Source: Streptomyces sp. NRRL F-6676 | Lineage (GTDB): Bacteria; Actinomycetota; Actinomycetes; Streptomycetales; Streptomycetaceae | DNA length: 64,000 nt | NCBI RefSeq assembly: GCF_000725625.1 | Contig: NZ_KL647083.1 | Location: 62,001-126,000 of the forward strand | Reading direction: 5' to 3' | Part shown: positions 1-10,119 of the stretch, piece by piece | Position numbering within the stretch: the stretch's first letter is position 1 | Layout: each line of letters begins with the position of its first letter | Translations under genes and position numbers: made by a program | Notes under the pieces: model-generated | What the model was told of the DNA's origin: nothing | Seen by the model: only the letters and a program-made list of their open reading frames with translations | Database searches by the model: none

Positions 1-160
1 TGCGGTGGTGCGGTCGACGGGATCGGTCCGGCCCGCGCCGGCGTCGGCCGGGCAGCGTCAATGTACCGATACGAGGCGGGCCGGGCCATCGCCGCCCGAG
101 TCGCCGGCTCCCGCGACGAGGCCCACGCCGTGCCCGCACGGGGACACGGGGAACCACCCC

Positions 161-1243
161 TCACCCCATCTCCGCCCGGAAGATCGCCGGCGTCAGGCCG
201 GTCCGCTGGTGGAAGAACTTCGAGAAGTTCGCCGCGTCCGGGAACCCGAGGGCCGCGCCCACGCGGCCGACCGGCACATCCGTATGTGCCAGGAGCCGCT
301 TCGCCTCCAGCACCACCCTCTTGTCGATGAATCCCTTCGGCGTCTCCCCCGTCGCCGCGCGCACCGCGCGCACCAGCGTGCGCCGGCTGTACCCGAGCGC
401 ATCCGCGTACGCGCTCACGCTGTGGTTCGTCGCGAAGTCCCGTTCCACCGCCTCCCGGAACCGCCCGAACGTCGTGCTGTCCGCCCCCTCCACCCCCGGC
501 CGTCCCGCCGAGCCGACGGCGAGGTGGGCGAGGCGGTACAGGAACGCCGTCAGCGTGTGCCGCAGCACCGCCGTGTGCAGGCTCAACGGCAAGGTCGCCG
601 TATCGACGTACTCCCGCTCCAACTGCCGCAAGCAGTGCCGCAAGGCGGCGAGCTGCGCGCCGTCCGGGCGCAGCAGGGGCGGCAGGTCGTACCGGTACAG
701 CCCCGTCGCCTCGACGATCGCCCGCGGCAGGAACCCGGGCTGCATCGTCAGCGCGGTCCCCCGGTACGCGTGCGCGGGCCGGAACCGGTGGACCTGCCCG
801 GGCCGGATCCACAGCACGTCACCCGCCCGCGCCTCGTGATCGGTGAAGTCGATCATGTGGGTCACCGGCCCCCCGGTGAACAGCATGACGACATGGAAGT
901 CCACCCGGTGGACCCGCTCCGGCACCGCCCGGGACTGCCATGTCGGCCCGTCCTCCCCCATGGGCCCGATCTGCATCCCGACCCCGCTCACGCTCGCGCG
1001 CGGATCGAACGGAAAGGTCTGGATCGCCCCCTGGGCCACTTGAGACCCCTGCGGTCCCTCTGGCCCCTGCGGTCCCTCTGGCCCCTCTGGCCCCTCTGGC
1101 CCCTCTGGCCCCTGCGGCCCTTGCGGCCCCTGCGCCCCTTCCGACGACCCCTCCGACGGGCCGATCTCCGCGTCGGAGGTCTGGAACGCGTCTCCGTAGG
1201 TACCCGTGCCCGTGTCCACCATGTCCGTCTCGCGTGAGTTCAT
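161..1243 (-). CDS. AraC-family transcriptional regulator with collagen-like insert
   Basis: This is a DNA-binding regulator. The N-terminal cupin-like sensor (a His-rich stretch with [14 protein letters not shown] and [13 protein letters not shown]) is followed by a C-terminal AraC double helix-turn-helix ([20 protein letters not shown], then [20 protein letters not shown]). Residues 36-68 form about eleven Gly-Pro-Glu/Gln triplets, a collagen-like Gly-X-Y run not normal for AraC proteins. It is transcribed divergently from tkt and may control the sugar-phosphate operon, which is inference from position. I chose ATG 1243. A further ATG at 1222 is possible, and the longest reading (TTG 1321) would start inside a palindrome. 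The start is therefore uncertain, but all ATG choices include the Gly-X-Y run. Confidence 0.85.
   Translation of the reverse strand: MNSRETDMVDTGTGTYGDAFQTSDAEIGPSEGSSEGAQGPQGPQGPEGPEGPEGPEGPQGPEGPQGSQVAQGAIQTFPFDPRASVSGVGMQIGPMGEDGPTWQSRAVPERVHRVDFHVVMLFTGGPVTHMIDFTDHEARAGDVLWIRPGQVHRFRPAHAYRGTALTMQPGFLPRAIVEATGLYRYDLPPLLRPDGAQLAALRHCLRQLEREYVDTATLPLSLHTAVLRHTLTAFLYRLAHLAVGSAGRPGVEGADSTTFGRFREAVERDFATNHSVSAYADALGYSRRTLVRAVRAATGETPKGFIDKRVVLEAKRLLAHTDVPVGRVGAALGFPDAANFSKFFHQRTGLTPAIFRAEMG
1040..1138 (-). repeat. In-frame 9-bp tandem repeat coding Gly-X-Y triplets
   Basis: Near-identical 9-bp units (plus-strand core cctctggcc/cctgcggcc) encode eleven consecutive Gly-X-Y triplets in the AraC-type regulator. 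The reading frame is kept, so copy-number change would lengthen or shorten the linker without a frameshift. Confidence 0.85.
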
Positions 1244-1319
1244 CCGGCCGCACGGCGCCCGCCGACCGGGGCCGTGTCCCACTTTCACCGAAGCGTGGCA
1301 CAGTGCGACCTGGCCTGCC

Positions 1320-1334
1320 AAAAGTCAGACTTTT
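1320..1334. promoter_or_regulatory. Perfect 15-bp palindrome in the araC/tkt divergent region
   Basis: The sequence AAAAGTCAGACTTTT has perfect 7-bp arms around one base. It lies between the AraC-type regulator and tkt and directly abuts TAGGTT (1335-1340), which could be a -10 element for tkt. It is a plausible operator for the divergent regulator or for a sugar-responsive factor. That assignment is inference. Confidence 0.5.
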
Positions 1335-1387
1335 AGGTTTGAAGGCGTCCGACCGGTCTTGCCACACGATGTGAGGACTTCTTGAAG

Positions 1388-3472
1388 ATGAGTATTCAGA
1401 ACCTCGGCCGCCCCGGCCGCCTGGAGTGGACCGAGCTCGACCGCCGTGCCGTGGACACAGCCCGTGTCCTGGCCGCCGACGCCGTGCAGAAGGTCGGCAA
1501 CGGCCACCCGGGCACGGCGATGAGCCTGGCCCCGGCGGCGTACACGCTCTTTCAGAAGGTGATGCGGCACGACCCGGCCGACCCGGAGTGGACCGGCCGC
1601 GACCGCTTCGTCCTCTCCCCCGGCCACACCTCCCTCACGCTCTACACCCAGCTCTACCTCTCCGGCTACGAGCTGGAGTTGGACGACCTCAAGGCGTTCC
1701 GCACCCACGGCTCCAAGACCCCCGGCCACCCCGAGTACGGGCACACGGCCGGCGTCGAGACGACGACGGGGCCGCTGGGCCAGGGCGTGGCCAACGCCGT
1801 CGGCATGGCGATGGCCGCCCGCTACGAGCGCGGTCTGTTCGACCCGGAGGCCCCCGAGGGCGAGTCCCCCTTCGACCACACCGTCTGGGCGATCGTCTCC
1901 GACGGCGACCTGGAGGAGGGCATCTCCGCCGAGGCCTCCTCGCTCGCCGGCCACCAGCGGCTCGGCAACCTCGTCTTCCTCTACGACGACAACCACATCT
2001 CCATCGAGGGCGACACCGCGACCGCGTTCTCCGAGGACGTACTGAAGCGCTACGAGGCGTACGGGTGGCACGTCCAGCGCATCGAGCCCGCCGAGAACGG
2101 CGACATCGACGTGCACGCGCTGTACACGGCGCTCGGTGAGGCGCAGGCCGAGACCGCGCGCCCCTCGATCATCGCCATGCGCACGATCATCGCCTGGCCC
2201 GCCCCGCACGCCCAGAACACCGAGGCCGCGCACGGCTCGGCGCTCGGCGCGGACGAGGTCGCGGCCACCAAGCGGGTCCTGGGCTTCGACCCGGAGAAGA
2301 GCTTCGAGGTCGCCGACGACGTCCTCGCGCACACCCGCAGGGCCCTGGACCGGGGCGCGGAGGCGCACGCGGCCTGGGACAAGGAGCTGGCCGGCTGGCG
2401 CGAGGCCAACGGCGAGCGCGCGGAGCTGTTCGACCGGGTCGTGGCCGGCCGCCTGCCCGAGGGCTGGGAGGACGCCCTGCCGGTGTTCGAGGAGGGCAAG
2501 GCCGTCGCCACCCGCGCCGCCTCCGGCAAGGTGCTCCAGGCACTCGGCGCGATCCTGCCCGAACTGTGGGGCGGCTCCGCCGACCTCGCCGGTTCGAACA
2601 ACACCACGATCGACAAGACCAGCTCCTTCCTGCCCAAGGGCAACCCGCTCCCCGAGGCCGACCCGTACGGCCGCACGGTCCACTTCGGCATCCGCGAGCA
2701 CTCCATGGCCGCGGAGATGAACGGCATCGCGCTGCACGGCAACACCCGCATCTACGGCGGCACGTTCCTGGTCTTCTCCGACTACATGCGCAACGCCGTA
2801 CGGCTGTCCGCCCTCATGCAGCTCCCGGTGACGTACGTCTGGACGCACGACTCCATCGGCCTCGGCGAGGACGGCCCCACCCACCAGCCGGTCGAACACC
2901 TGGCCTCGCTGCGCGCCATCCCCGGCCTCAACGTCGTCCGCCCGGCCGACGCCAACGAGACCGCGCTCGCCTGGGCGGAGATCCTGCGCCGGCACGCCAC
3001 GCATCCGGCCCCGCACGGCCTGGCCCTGACCCGCCAGGGCGTGCCGACGTACGCGCCCAACCCCGAGACGGTCAAGGGCGCCTACGTCCTCCAGGAGGCC
3101 TCCACCGGCACCCCCGACGTCATCCTGCTCGCCACCGGTTCCGAGGTGCAGCTCGCCGTCGGTGCCCGGGAGCGGCTGGAGGCCGAGGGCGTCGCCACCC
3201 GCGTGGTGTCGGTGCCGTCGGTCGAGTGGTTCGAGGAGCAGGGCCCGGAGTACCGCGAGCGGGTGCTGCCGGCCGCCGTGAAGGCACGCGTCGCCGTCGA
3301 GGCCGGCATCGGGCTGACCTGGCACAAGTACGTCGGGGACGCCGGCCGCATCGTCTCCCTCGAACACTTCGGCGCCTCCGCGGACGCCGGGACGCTCTTC
3401 GCCGAGTTCGGGTTCACCGCGGAGCACGTGGCCGCCGCGGCGAGGGAGTCCCTGGCCGCCGCGCGCGGCTGA
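1388..3472 (+). CDS. tkt: Transketolase
   Basis: A thiamine-diphosphate enzyme of the non-oxidative pentose phosphate pathway, transferring two-carbon ketol units between sugar phosphates in the cytoplasm. At 694 aa it has the family length. Visible are the N-terminal GHPGTAM motif (H40), the TPP-binding SDGDLEEG (from about 171) and the catalytic IREHSM segment with its Glu near 437. I prefer ATG 1388 over the in-frame TTG at 1382 because GAGGA (1373-1377) is then at normal spacing. It is the first gene of an operon with tal, zwf, opcA, pgi and gnd. Confidence 0.95.
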   Translation: MSIQNLGRPGRLEWTELDRRAVDTARVLAADAVQKVGNGHPGTAMSLAPAAYTLFQKVMRHDPADPEWTGRDRFVLSPGHTSLTLYTQLYLSGYELELDDLKAFRTHGSKTPGHPEYGHTAGVETTTGPLGQGVANAVGMAMAARYERGLFDPEAPEGESPFDHTVWAIVSDGDLEEGISAEASSLAGHQRLGNLVFLYDDNHISIEGDTATAFSEDVLKRYEAYGWHVQRIEPAENGDIDVHALYTALGEAQAETARPSIIAMRTIIAWPAPHAQNTEAAHGSALGADEVAATKRVLGFDPEKSFEVADDVLAHTRRALDRGAEAHAAWDKELAGWREANGERAELFDRVVAGRLPEGWEDALPVFEEGKAVATRAASGKVLQALGAILPELWGGSADLAGSNNTTIDKTSSFLPKGNPLPEADPYGRTVHFGIREHSMAAEMNGIALHGNTRIYGGTFLVFSDYMRNAVRLSALMQLPVTYVWTHDSIGLGEDGPTHQPVEHLASLRAIPGLNVVRPADANETALAWAEILRRHATHPAPHGLALTRQGVPTYAPNPETVKGAYVLQEASTGTPDVILLATGSEVQLAVGARERLEAEGVATRVVSVPSVEWFEEQGPEYRERVLPAAVKARVAVEAGIGLTWHKYVGDAGRIVSLEHFGASADAGTLFAEFGFTAEHVAAAARESLAAARG

Positions 3473-3534
3473 CCCGCGCCCACGTTCACGTCCACGTCCA
3501 CCGAAATCCGCAGCAGAAGGAAAGAAAGATCACT

Positions 3535-4704
3535 GTGACCACCGAAGGAACGTCCGCCGCCCCCTCCCCCGAGCCGCTCGCGCTGCTGGCGAAGGAGGGT
3601 GTCTCCGTGTGGCTGGACGACCTCTCCCGCCGCCGTATCGCCTCCGGGAACCTGGCCGGGCTGATCGCGGACAAGCACGTCGTCGGCGTGACCACCAACC
3701 CGTCCATCTTCCGCGCCGCCATCGGCTCGGGCGAGGGGTACGAGGAGCAGCTCGCCGACCTGGCCGTGCGCCGGGTCACGGTCGACGAGGCCGTACGGAT
3801 GATGACCACCGCCGACGTACGGGCCGCCGCCGACGTGCTGCGCCCGGTGTACGAGGCGACCGGCGGCCGGGACGGCCGGGTCTCCATCGAGGTGGACCCC
3901 CGGCTCGCGCACGACACGGACGCCACGGTCGCCGAGGCCGTGCAGCTGTCCTGGCTGGTCGACCGGCCCAACGTGATGATCAAGATTCCGGCCACCGAGG
4001 CCGGGCTGCCCGCGATCACCGAGGTGATCGCCCGGGGCATCAGCGTCAACGTGACGCTGATCTTCTCCCTGGCCCGCTACCGCCAGGTGATGGACGCCTA
4101 CCTCACCGGTCTGGAGCAGGCCCGGGAGCGCGGTACGGAGCTGTCCGGCATCCATTCGGTGGCCTCGTTCTTCGTCTCCCGCGTGGACGCCGAGATCGAC
4201 AAGCGGCTGACCGCGCTGGGCACGGACGAGGCCCTCGGCCTGCGCGGCCGCGCGGCGCTCGCCAACGCCCGCCTGGCCTACCAGGCGTACGAGGAGCTGT
4301 TCGGCACGGCGCGCTGGGCGGCCCTGGAGAGCGCCGGAGCCAACCGGCAGCGCCCCCTGTGGGCCTCCACCGGGGTGAAGGACCCCGCCTACAAGGACAC
4401 CCTGTACGTGGACGAACTGGTCGCCCCCGGCACCGTCAACACCATGCCGGAGGCCACGCTGGACGCCACCGCCGATCACGGTGACGTCCGGGGTGACACG
4501 GTCACCGGTGGGTACGCGCAGGCCCGGGCCGACCTCGACGCGGTGGCACGGCTGGGCATCTCGTACGACGAGGTGGTCGGGCTGCTGGAGGACGAGGGCG
4601 TGGCGAAGTTCGAGGCCGCCTGGCAGGAGCTGCTGGACGCGGTCGCGGCCTCGCTGCGCGTCAAGGACGGCGCCGACGACGACGGCAAGGAGGTGCACGC
4701 CTGA
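3535..4704 (+). CDS. tal: Transaldolase
   Basis: Transfers a dihydroxyacetone unit between sedoheptulose-7-phosphate/glyceraldehyde-3-phosphate and erythrose-4-phosphate/fructose-6-phosphate. The 389-aa product carries the family's VTTNPSIF segment near the N terminus and the Schiff-base lysine in [13 protein letters not shown] (K150). The GTG start follows a purine-rich AGAAGGAAAGAAAG Shine-Dalgarno at 3514-3527. The gene is second in the operon, and its stop overlaps the zwf start by one base (TGATG), suggesting translational coupling. Confidence 0.94.
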   Translation: MTTEGTSAAPSPEPLALLAKEGVSVWLDDLSRRRIASGNLAGLIADKHVVGVTTNPSIFRAAIGSGEGYEEQLADLAVRRVTVDEAVRMMTTADVRAAADVLRPVYEATGGRDGRVSIEVDPRLAHDTDATVAEAVQLSWLVDRPNVMIKIPATEAGLPAITEVIARGISVNVTLIFSLARYRQVMDAYLTGLEQARERGTELSGIHSVASFFVSRVDAEIDKRLTALGTDEALGLRGRAALANARLAYQAYEELFGTARWAALESAGANRQRPLWASTGVKDPAYKDTLYVDELVAPGTVNTMPEATLDATADHGDVRGDTVTGGYAQARADLDAVARLGISYDEVVGLLEDEGVAKFEAAWQELLDAVAASLRVKDGADDDGKEVHA

Positions 4705-6521
4705 TGAGCGACGACGAGACGGCCGCCAAGGCCACCAAGCGCGCGGCCAAGGGCACGAGGAGCAGGGCCGCCGGGACCGCCGGGACCAGGTCCCGGGCTG
4801 CCAAACCCAAGGTGGCCCAGGCACCCGAAGAAAAGCCCCAGAGGCCCCAGGAAACCCAGAAAAACCAGGAATCCCAGGGAAGCCAGGAAAGCCAGGAACC
4901 CACGGCTTCCCGGAACGCCCAGGCTTCTCAGAACCCCCAAGCCGCCCAGGACGCCGCGGACGCCGTGGGCGCCTGCGCCACCCCCGACGACCTGCTCGGC
5001 GACTGGGCCAACGAGCTGCGTGACCCCCGGGACCGCCGGCTGCCCCGTATCGCGGGCCCCTCCGGTCTGGTGATCTTCGGGGTCACGGGCGACCTGTCCC
5101 GCCGCAAGCTGATGCCGGCCGTGTACGACCTGGCCAACCGCGGTCTGCTGCCGCCGGGCTTCTCGCTGGTCGGGTTCGCCCGCCGGGACTGGGAGGACCA
5201 GGACTTCGCGCAGGTGGTGCACGACGCGGTGCGCGAGCACGCCCGTACGCCGTTCCGCGAGGAGGTCTGGCAGCAGCTCGCCGAGGGCATGCGGTTCATC
5301 CCCGGCGACTTCGACGACGACACGGCGTTCAAGCAGCTCCGCGCGGCCGTCGACGAGCTGGACTCCTCCCGCGGCACGTGCGGCAACTACGCCTTCTACC
5401 TCTCCGTGCCGCCGAGGTTCTTCCCCAAGGTCGTCCAGCAGCTCAAGAAGCACGGGCTGGCGGACGCCCCGCAGGGCTCCTGGCGCCGCGCGGTCATCGA
5501 GAAGCCGTTCGGCCGTGACCTGGCGAGCGCGCGCGAGCTGAACGCGCTCGTGCACGAGGTGTTCGCCCCGGACCAGGTGTTCCGCATCGACCACTACCTG
5601 GGCAAGGAGACCGTCCAGAACATCCTGGCGCTGCGCTTCGCCAACCAGATGTACGAGCCGATCTGGAACCGCTCGTTCGTCGACCATGTGCAGATCACGA
5701 TGGCCGAGGACATCGGCATCGGCGGCCGGGCCGGCTACTACGACGGCATCGGCTCGGCGCGTGACGTCATCCAGAACCACCTGCTCCAGCTGCTCGCGCT
5801 CACCGCGATGGAGGAGCCGGCCGCGTTCGACGCGGAGTCGCTGCTGGCCGAGAAGCTGAAGGTGCTCAAGGCGGTCAAGCTGCCCGAGGACCTGGGCGCG
5901 CACACCGTGCGCGGGCAGTACGAGGGCGGCTGGCAGGGCGGTGAGCCGGTGCGCGGCTATCTGGAGGAGGACGGCATCGACCCGAAGTCGAAGACCGACA
6001 CCTTCGCCGCGATCAAGCTGGAGATCGACAACCGCCGCTGGGCGGGCGTGCCGTTCTATCTGCGCACCGGCAAGCGGCTCGGCCGCCGGGTCACCGAGAT
6101 CGCGGTGGTCCTCCAGCGGGCGCCGCACTCGCCGTTCGACTCGACGGCCACCGAGGAGCTGGGCCAGAACGCGATCGTGTTCCGGGTCCAGCCCGACGAG
6201 GGCATGACCGTGCGGTTCGGCTCCAAGGTGCCGGGCACGTCGATGGAGATCCGGGACGTGACGATGGACTTCGCCTACGGCGAGTCCTTCACCGAGTCCA
6301 GCCCGGAGGCGTACGAGCGGCTCATCCTCGACGTACTGCTCGGCGACGCCAACCTGTTCCCGCGCCACCAGGAAGTGGAAGAGTCCTGGAAGATCCTCGA
6401 TCCGATCGAGGGGTACTGGGACGCGCACGGCACGCCCGCGCAGTACGCCTCGGGAAGCTGGGGTCCCAAGGAAGCCGACGAGATGCTCGCACGAGACGGA
6501 CGGAGCTGGCGCAGGCCATGA
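4704..6521 (+). CDS. zwf: Glucose-6-phosphate 1-dehydrogenase with Gln-rich N-terminal extension
   Basis: Oxidises glucose-6-phosphate to 6-phosphogluconolactone, making NADPH. The Rossmann motif GPSGLVIFGVTGDLSRRKL begins only at about residue 118. IEKPFGRD (K267) and RIDHYLGKE (294-302) are intact. The 605-aa length exceeds the roughly 510 aa I expect for Streptomyces Zwf by about 95 residues. The excess is a Lys/Arg-rich, then Gln/Ser-rich, low-complexity leader (repeated Q-E-S/P units at about 45-82). AAGGAGG just before ATG 4704 and the tal overlap argue that this leader really is translated. opcA follows with a 4-base overlap. Confidence 0.94.
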   Translation: MSDDETAAKATKRAAKGTRSRAAGTAGTRSRAAKPKVAQAPEEKPQRPQETQKNQESQGSQESQEPTASRNAQASQNPQAAQDAADAVGACATPDDLLGDWANELRDPRDRRLPRIAGPSGLVIFGVTGDLSRRKLMPAVYDLANRGLLPPGFSLVGFARRDWEDQDFAQVVHDAVREHARTPFREEVWQQLAEGMRFIPGDFDDDTAFKQLRAAVDELDSSRGTCGNYAFYLSVPPRFFPKVVQQLKKHGLADAPQGSWRRAVIEKPFGRDLASARELNALVHEVFAPDQVFRIDHYLGKETVQNILALRFANQMYEPIWNRSFVDHVQITMAEDIGIGGRAGYYDGIGSARDVIQNHLLQLLALTAMEEPAAFDAESLLAEKLKVLKAVKLPEDLGAHTVRGQYEGGWQGGEPVRGYLEEDGIDPKSKTDTFAAIKLEIDNRRWAGVPFYLRTGKRLGRRVTEIAVVLQRAPHSPFDSTATEELGQNAIVFRVQPDEGMTVRFGSKVPGTSMEIRDVTMDFAYGESFTESSPEAYERLILDVLLGDANLFPRHQEVEESWKILDPIEGYWDAHGTPAQYASGSWGPKEADEMLARDGRSWRRP

Positions 6522-7459
6522 AGATCGACCTGACCGACACCACGGCAAGCAAGATCAACAAGGCGTTGGTGCGGGGCCGCCGCGCCATCGGCACCCCGGC
6601 CGTGGGCATGGTCCTGACGATGGTGATCGTCACGGACGAGGAGAACGCCTACGACGCGCTGAAGGCGGCCGAGGAGGCCTCGCACGAGCACCCCTCGCGC
6701 ACCCTCGTCGTCATCAAGCGGCACGCCCGCACCCTGCGCGACCGCACCACCTCCCGGCTCGACGCGGAGGTGCGGGTCGGCTCCGAGGCGGGCACCGGCG
6801 AGACGGTCGTCCTGCGGCTGTACGGCGAGGTGACCGGGCACGCGGACTCGGTGGTGCTGCCGCTGCTGCTCCCCGACGCGCCCGTCGTCGTCTGGTGGCC
6901 GGTGGACTCGCCGGAGAACCCGGCGAAGGACCCGCTGGGCGCGCTCGCCCAGCGCCGGATCACCGACCTGTACGCCGTCGAGTCCCCGATGGACGTACTG
7001 CGCACCCGGGCCGCCTCCTACGCGCCCGGCGACACCGACCTGGCCTGGACCCGGCTCACCCTGTGGCGTTCGATGCTGGCCGCCGCCCTGGACCAGGCCC
7101 GTACGCCGGTGACCTCGGCCGCGGTGGAGGCCGAGGCCGACAACCCCAGCGCCGAGCTGCTGGCGCGCTGGCTGGAGGCCCGGCTGAAGGTGGACGTGGA
7201 CCGGGTGGAGAGCGGCGGCCCGGTGGTGACGACGGTGCGGCTCGGCACGGACAAGGGCGAGATCGTCCTGGACCGCCCGGCCGGCCCGCTGGCCACGCTG
7301 ACCCTGCCCGGGCAGCCCCCGCGCTCCCTGGCGCTGAAGGTGCGCCCGCTGTCCGAGCTGATCGCCGAGGAGCTGCGCCGGCTGGACGCGGACGAGATGT
7401 ACGAGGTGGCGCTGCGCGGCGCCGACGCCTCCACCGAGGAGGCCGTGGCCCGTGTCTGA
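6518..7459 (+). CDS. opcA: Glucose-6-phosphate dehydrogenase assembly protein OpcA
   Basis: OpcA proteins assist assembly or activity of G6PDH in actinobacteria and cyanobacteria. The 313-aa protein contains [29 protein letters not shown] and the [12 protein letters not shown] segment characteristic of the family. It starts within the zwf stop (ATGA overlap) and is followed by pgi with an 8-base overlap, so the operon is tightly coupled. It has no membrane segments and should be cytoplasmic. Confidence 0.93.
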   Translation: MKIDLTDTTASKINKALVRGRRAIGTPAVGMVLTMVIVTDEENAYDALKAAEEASHEHPSRTLVVIKRHARTLRDRTTSRLDAEVRVGSEAGTGETVVLRLYGEVTGHADSVVLPLLLPDAPVVVWWPVDSPENPAKDPLGALAQRRITDLYAVESPMDVLRTRAASYAPGDTDLAWTRLTLWRSMLAAALDQARTPVTSAAVEAEADNPSAELLARWLEARLKVDVDRVESGGPVVTTVRLGTDKGEIVLDRPAGPLATLTLPGQPPRSLALKVRPLSELIAEELRRLDADEMYEVALRGADASTEEAVARV

Positions 7460-9137
7460 GACCACCCCCGGCCGCCACCCGTGGCTCACCCGCCGGCCCG
7501 AGTGGACGGCCCTGGAGGACCACCGCGCCGACGCGATACCGCAGCCCCGGCTGCGCGACCTGTTCGAAACGGACCCGGGGCGCGCACAGCGCTACCGCGT
7601 CCGGGCCGGCGATCTGCTCATCGACTACTCCAAGCACCTGATCACCGACGAGACGCTGGCCCTGCTCCAGGAACTGGCCACCGCCACCGACGTGTTCGGA
7701 CGGCGGGACGCGATGTTCCGCGGCGAGCGGATCAACACCACGGAGAACCGCGCGGTCCTGCACACCGCGCTGCGCGCCCCGCGCGACGCGGTGGTCGAGG
7801 TGGACGGCGAGAACGTCGTGCCCGCCGTCCACCAGGTCCTGGACCGCATGGCCGACTTCGCGGACCGCGTCCGCTCCGGCGAGTGGACCGGCCACACCGG
7901 CAGGCGCATCCGCACTGTCGTCAACATCGGCATCGGCGGCTCCGACCTGGGCCCCGCGATGGCGTACGAGGCGCTGCGCGCGTTCACCGACCGCGAGCTC
8001 ACCGTCCGGTTCGTGTCGAACGTGGACGGCGCGGACCTGCACGAGAACCTGCGGGATCTGGACCCGGCGGAGACCCTGTTCATCGTCGCCTCCAAGACGT
8101 TCACGACGATCGAGACGATCACCAACGCCACCTCGGCCCGCTCCTGGCTGCTCGCCGGGCTCGGCGGCGAGGAGAACGCGGACGACAAGGCGGTCGCGAA
8201 GCACTTCGTGGCGCTGTCGACCAACGCGGAGAAGGTCGCCGACTTCGGCATCGACACGGCCAACATGTTCGAGTTCTGGGACTGGGTCGGCGGCCGCTAC
8301 TCGTACGACTCGGCGATCGGCCTCTCGCTGATGCTGGCGATCGGCCCCGACCGCTTCCGCGAGATGCTCGACGGCTTCCACACCATCGACGAGCACTTCC
8401 GCACCGCCCCCGCCGAGGCCAACGCCCCGCTCCTCCTCGCCCTGCTGGGCATCTGGTACGGCAACTTCCACGACGCGCAGTCGCACGCCGTACTGCCGTA
8501 CTCGCACTATCTCTCCCGGTTCACCGCCTATCTCCAGCAGCTCGACATGGAGTCCAACGGCAAGTCCGTCGACCACGACGGCCGCCCCGTGGAGTGGCAG
8601 ACGGGCCCGGTGGTGTGGGGCACGCCCGGCACCAACGGGCAGCACGCCTACTACCAGTTGATCCACCAGGGCACCAAGCTCATCCCGGCGGACTTCATCG
8701 GCTTCGCCCGCCCGGTGGCCGAACTGAGCGACGAACTGGCGGCGCAGCACGACCTGCTGATGGCCAACTTCTTCGCCCAGACCCAGGCGCTGGCCTTCGG
8801 CAGGACGGCGGAGGAGGTGCGCGCGGAGGGCGTGCCGGAGGAGCAGGTGCCGCACCGCACGTTCCGCGGCAACCACCCCACCACCACGATCCTCGCCCCC
8901 GAACTGACCCCCTCGGTCCTCGGCCAGCTCATCGCGCTCTACGAGCACAAGGTGTTCGTGCAGGGCGCGGTGTGGGGGATCGACTCCTTCGACCAGTGGG
9001 GCGTCGAGCTGGGCAAGGTCCTCGCCAAGCGCGTCGAGCCCGCGCTCAGCGAGGGCGCCGACGTCCCCGGTCTCGACCCGTCCACGGCCGCGCTGGTGGC
9101 CGACTACCGCGAACTCAAGTCCAGGGAAGTGAAGTGA
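7452..9137 (+). CDS. pgi: Glucose-6-phosphate isomerase
   Basis: Interconverts glucose-6-phosphate and fructose-6-phosphate, letting pentose-pathway output recycle into Zwf. The 561-aa sequence has [11 protein letters not shown], the sugar-phosphate site SKTFTTIET, the signature region [23 protein letters not shown] and FRGNHPTTT, all intact. GTG 7452 overlaps the opcA stop. The gene lies one base upstream of gnd. Confidence 0.95.
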   Translation: MSETTPGRHPWLTRRPEWTALEDHRADAIPQPRLRDLFETDPGRAQRYRVRAGDLLIDYSKHLITDETLALLQELATATDVFGRRDAMFRGERINTTENRAVLHTALRAPRDAVVEVDGENVVPAVHQVLDRMADFADRVRSGEWTGHTGRRIRTVVNIGIGGSDLGPAMAYEALRAFTDRELTVRFVSNVDGADLHENLRDLDPAETLFIVASKTFTTIETITNATSARSWLLAGLGGEENADDKAVAKHFVALSTNAEKVADFGIDTANMFEFWDWVGGRYSYDSAIGLSLMLAIGPDRFREMLDGFHTIDEHFRTAPAEANAPLLLALLGIWYGNFHDAQSHAVLPYSHYLSRFTAYLQQLDMESNGKSVDHDGRPVEWQTGPVVWGTPGTNGQHAYYQLIHQGTKLIPADFIGFARPVAELSDELAAQHDLLMANFFAQTQALAFGRTAEEVRAEGVPEEQVPHRTFRGNHPTTTILAPELTPSVLGQLIALYEHKVFVQGAVWGIDSFDQWGVELGKVLAKRVEPALSEGADVPGLDPSTAALVADYRELKSREVK

Positions 9138-9138
9138 C

Positions 9139-10020
9139 ATGCAGCTCGGCCTGATCGGTCTCGGCAAGATGGGCGGCAACATGCGGGAGCGGCTGCGCCG
9201 CGCCGGCCACACCGTCGTCGGCTACGACCGCAACCCCGACCTCTCCGACGTCAAGGACCTCGCGGAGCTGGTCGACAAGCTCGAAGCCCCGCGCACCGTC
9301 TGGGTGATGGTCCCGGCCGGCAATGCCACCCAGTCCGTCATCGACGAGCTGAAGGACCTGCTCTCCCCCGGTGACACGGTGGTCGACGGCGGCAACTCCC
9401 GCTGGTCGGACGACGAGAAGCACGCCGCCGAACTCGGCGTCAAGGAGATCGGCTTCGTCGACGCGGGCGTCTCCGGCGGTGTGTGGGGCCTGGAGAACGG
9501 CTACGCGCTCATGGTCGGCGGCAGCAAGGAACACGTGGACCGGCTCCGGCCGATCTTCGACGCGCTCAAGCCGGAGGGCCCGTACGGCTACGTCCACGCG
9601 GGCAAGGTGGGCGCCGGGCACTTCTCCAAGATGGTCCACAACGGCATCGAGTACGCCATGATGCAGGCGTACGCCGAGGGCTGGGAGCTGCTGGAGAAGG
9701 TCAAGTCGGTGGACAACGTCCGCGAGGTGTTCCGCTCCTGGCAGGAGGGCACGGTCATCCGTTCCTGGCTGCTCGACCTCGCCGTCAACGCCCTGGACGA
9801 CGACGCCCACCTGGACAAGCTACGCGGTTACGCGGAGGACTCCGGCGAGGGCCGCTGGACGGTCGAGGCGGCCATCGACAACGCGGTCCCACTGCCCGCC
9901 ATCACGGCGTCCCTGTTCGCCCGGTTCGCCTCCCGGCAGGACGACTCGCCGCAGATGAAGATGGTCGCGGCGCTGCGCAACCAGTTCGGCGGCCACGCGG
10001 TGGAGTCCGCGAAGAAGTAG
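9139..10020 (+). CDS. gnd: 6-phosphogluconate dehydrogenase, short form
   Basis: Oxidative decarboxylation of 6-phosphogluconate to ribulose-5-phosphate. The 293-aa protein belongs to the short class (the classical enzyme is about 470 aa). It has the N-terminal cofactor loop GLGKMGGNM, VVDGGNSRW, the substrate segment DAGVSGGVWGLENGYALM and the catalytic GHFSKMVHNGIEYAMMQAYAEG. It closes the operon so that Zwf, Gnd, Tal, Tkt and Pgi form a full oxidative/non-oxidative cycle. A strong terminator follows. Confidence 0.93.
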   Translation: MQLGLIGLGKMGGNMRERLRRAGHTVVGYDRNPDLSDVKDLAELVDKLEAPRTVWVMVPAGNATQSVIDELKDLLSPGDTVVDGGNSRWSDDEKHAAELGVKEIGFVDAGVSGGVWGLENGYALMVGGSKEHVDRLRPIFDALKPEGPYGYVHAGKVGAGHFSKMVHNGIEYAMMQAYAEGWELLEKVKSVDNVREVFRSWQEGTVIRSWLLDLAVNALDDDAHLDKLRGYAEDSGEGRWTVEAAIDNAVPLPAITASLFARFASRQDDSPQMKMVAALRNQFGGHAVESAKK

Positions 10021-10028
10021 GCCAGGCG

Positions 10029-10065
10029 GAAGGTGCGGCCGGTCCCGGGGACCGGCCGCACCTTC
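10029..10065 (+). terminator. Perfect 17-bp hairpin after the pentose-phosphate operon
   Basis: GAAGGTGCGGCCGGTCC (10029-10045) pairs perfectly with 10049-10065 around a 3-base loop. It starts 9 bases after the gnd stop. There is no long T-tract, which is common for actinomycete terminators. Confidence 0.85.
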
Positions 10066-10082
10066 GCGCCGTCAGGAGGCTG

Positions 10083-10111
10083 TTGACATCCGGGGCCACC
10101 CGGGCAAAAGT
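10083..10111 (+). promoter_or_regulatory. Possible promoter for the beta-helix membrane protein
   Basis: A consensus -35 TTGACA (10083-10088) is followed after 17 bases by AAAAGT, a weak -10. It sits just after the operon terminator and immediately before the next gene, so the transcript would have an almost absent leader. Confidence 0.35.
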
Positions 10112-10119
10112 CCCCGTTG

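Noticed and set aside
1325..3427. A 700-codon minus frame opposite transketolase
   Set aside because: Antisense shadow; transketolase motifs on the plus strand are complete.
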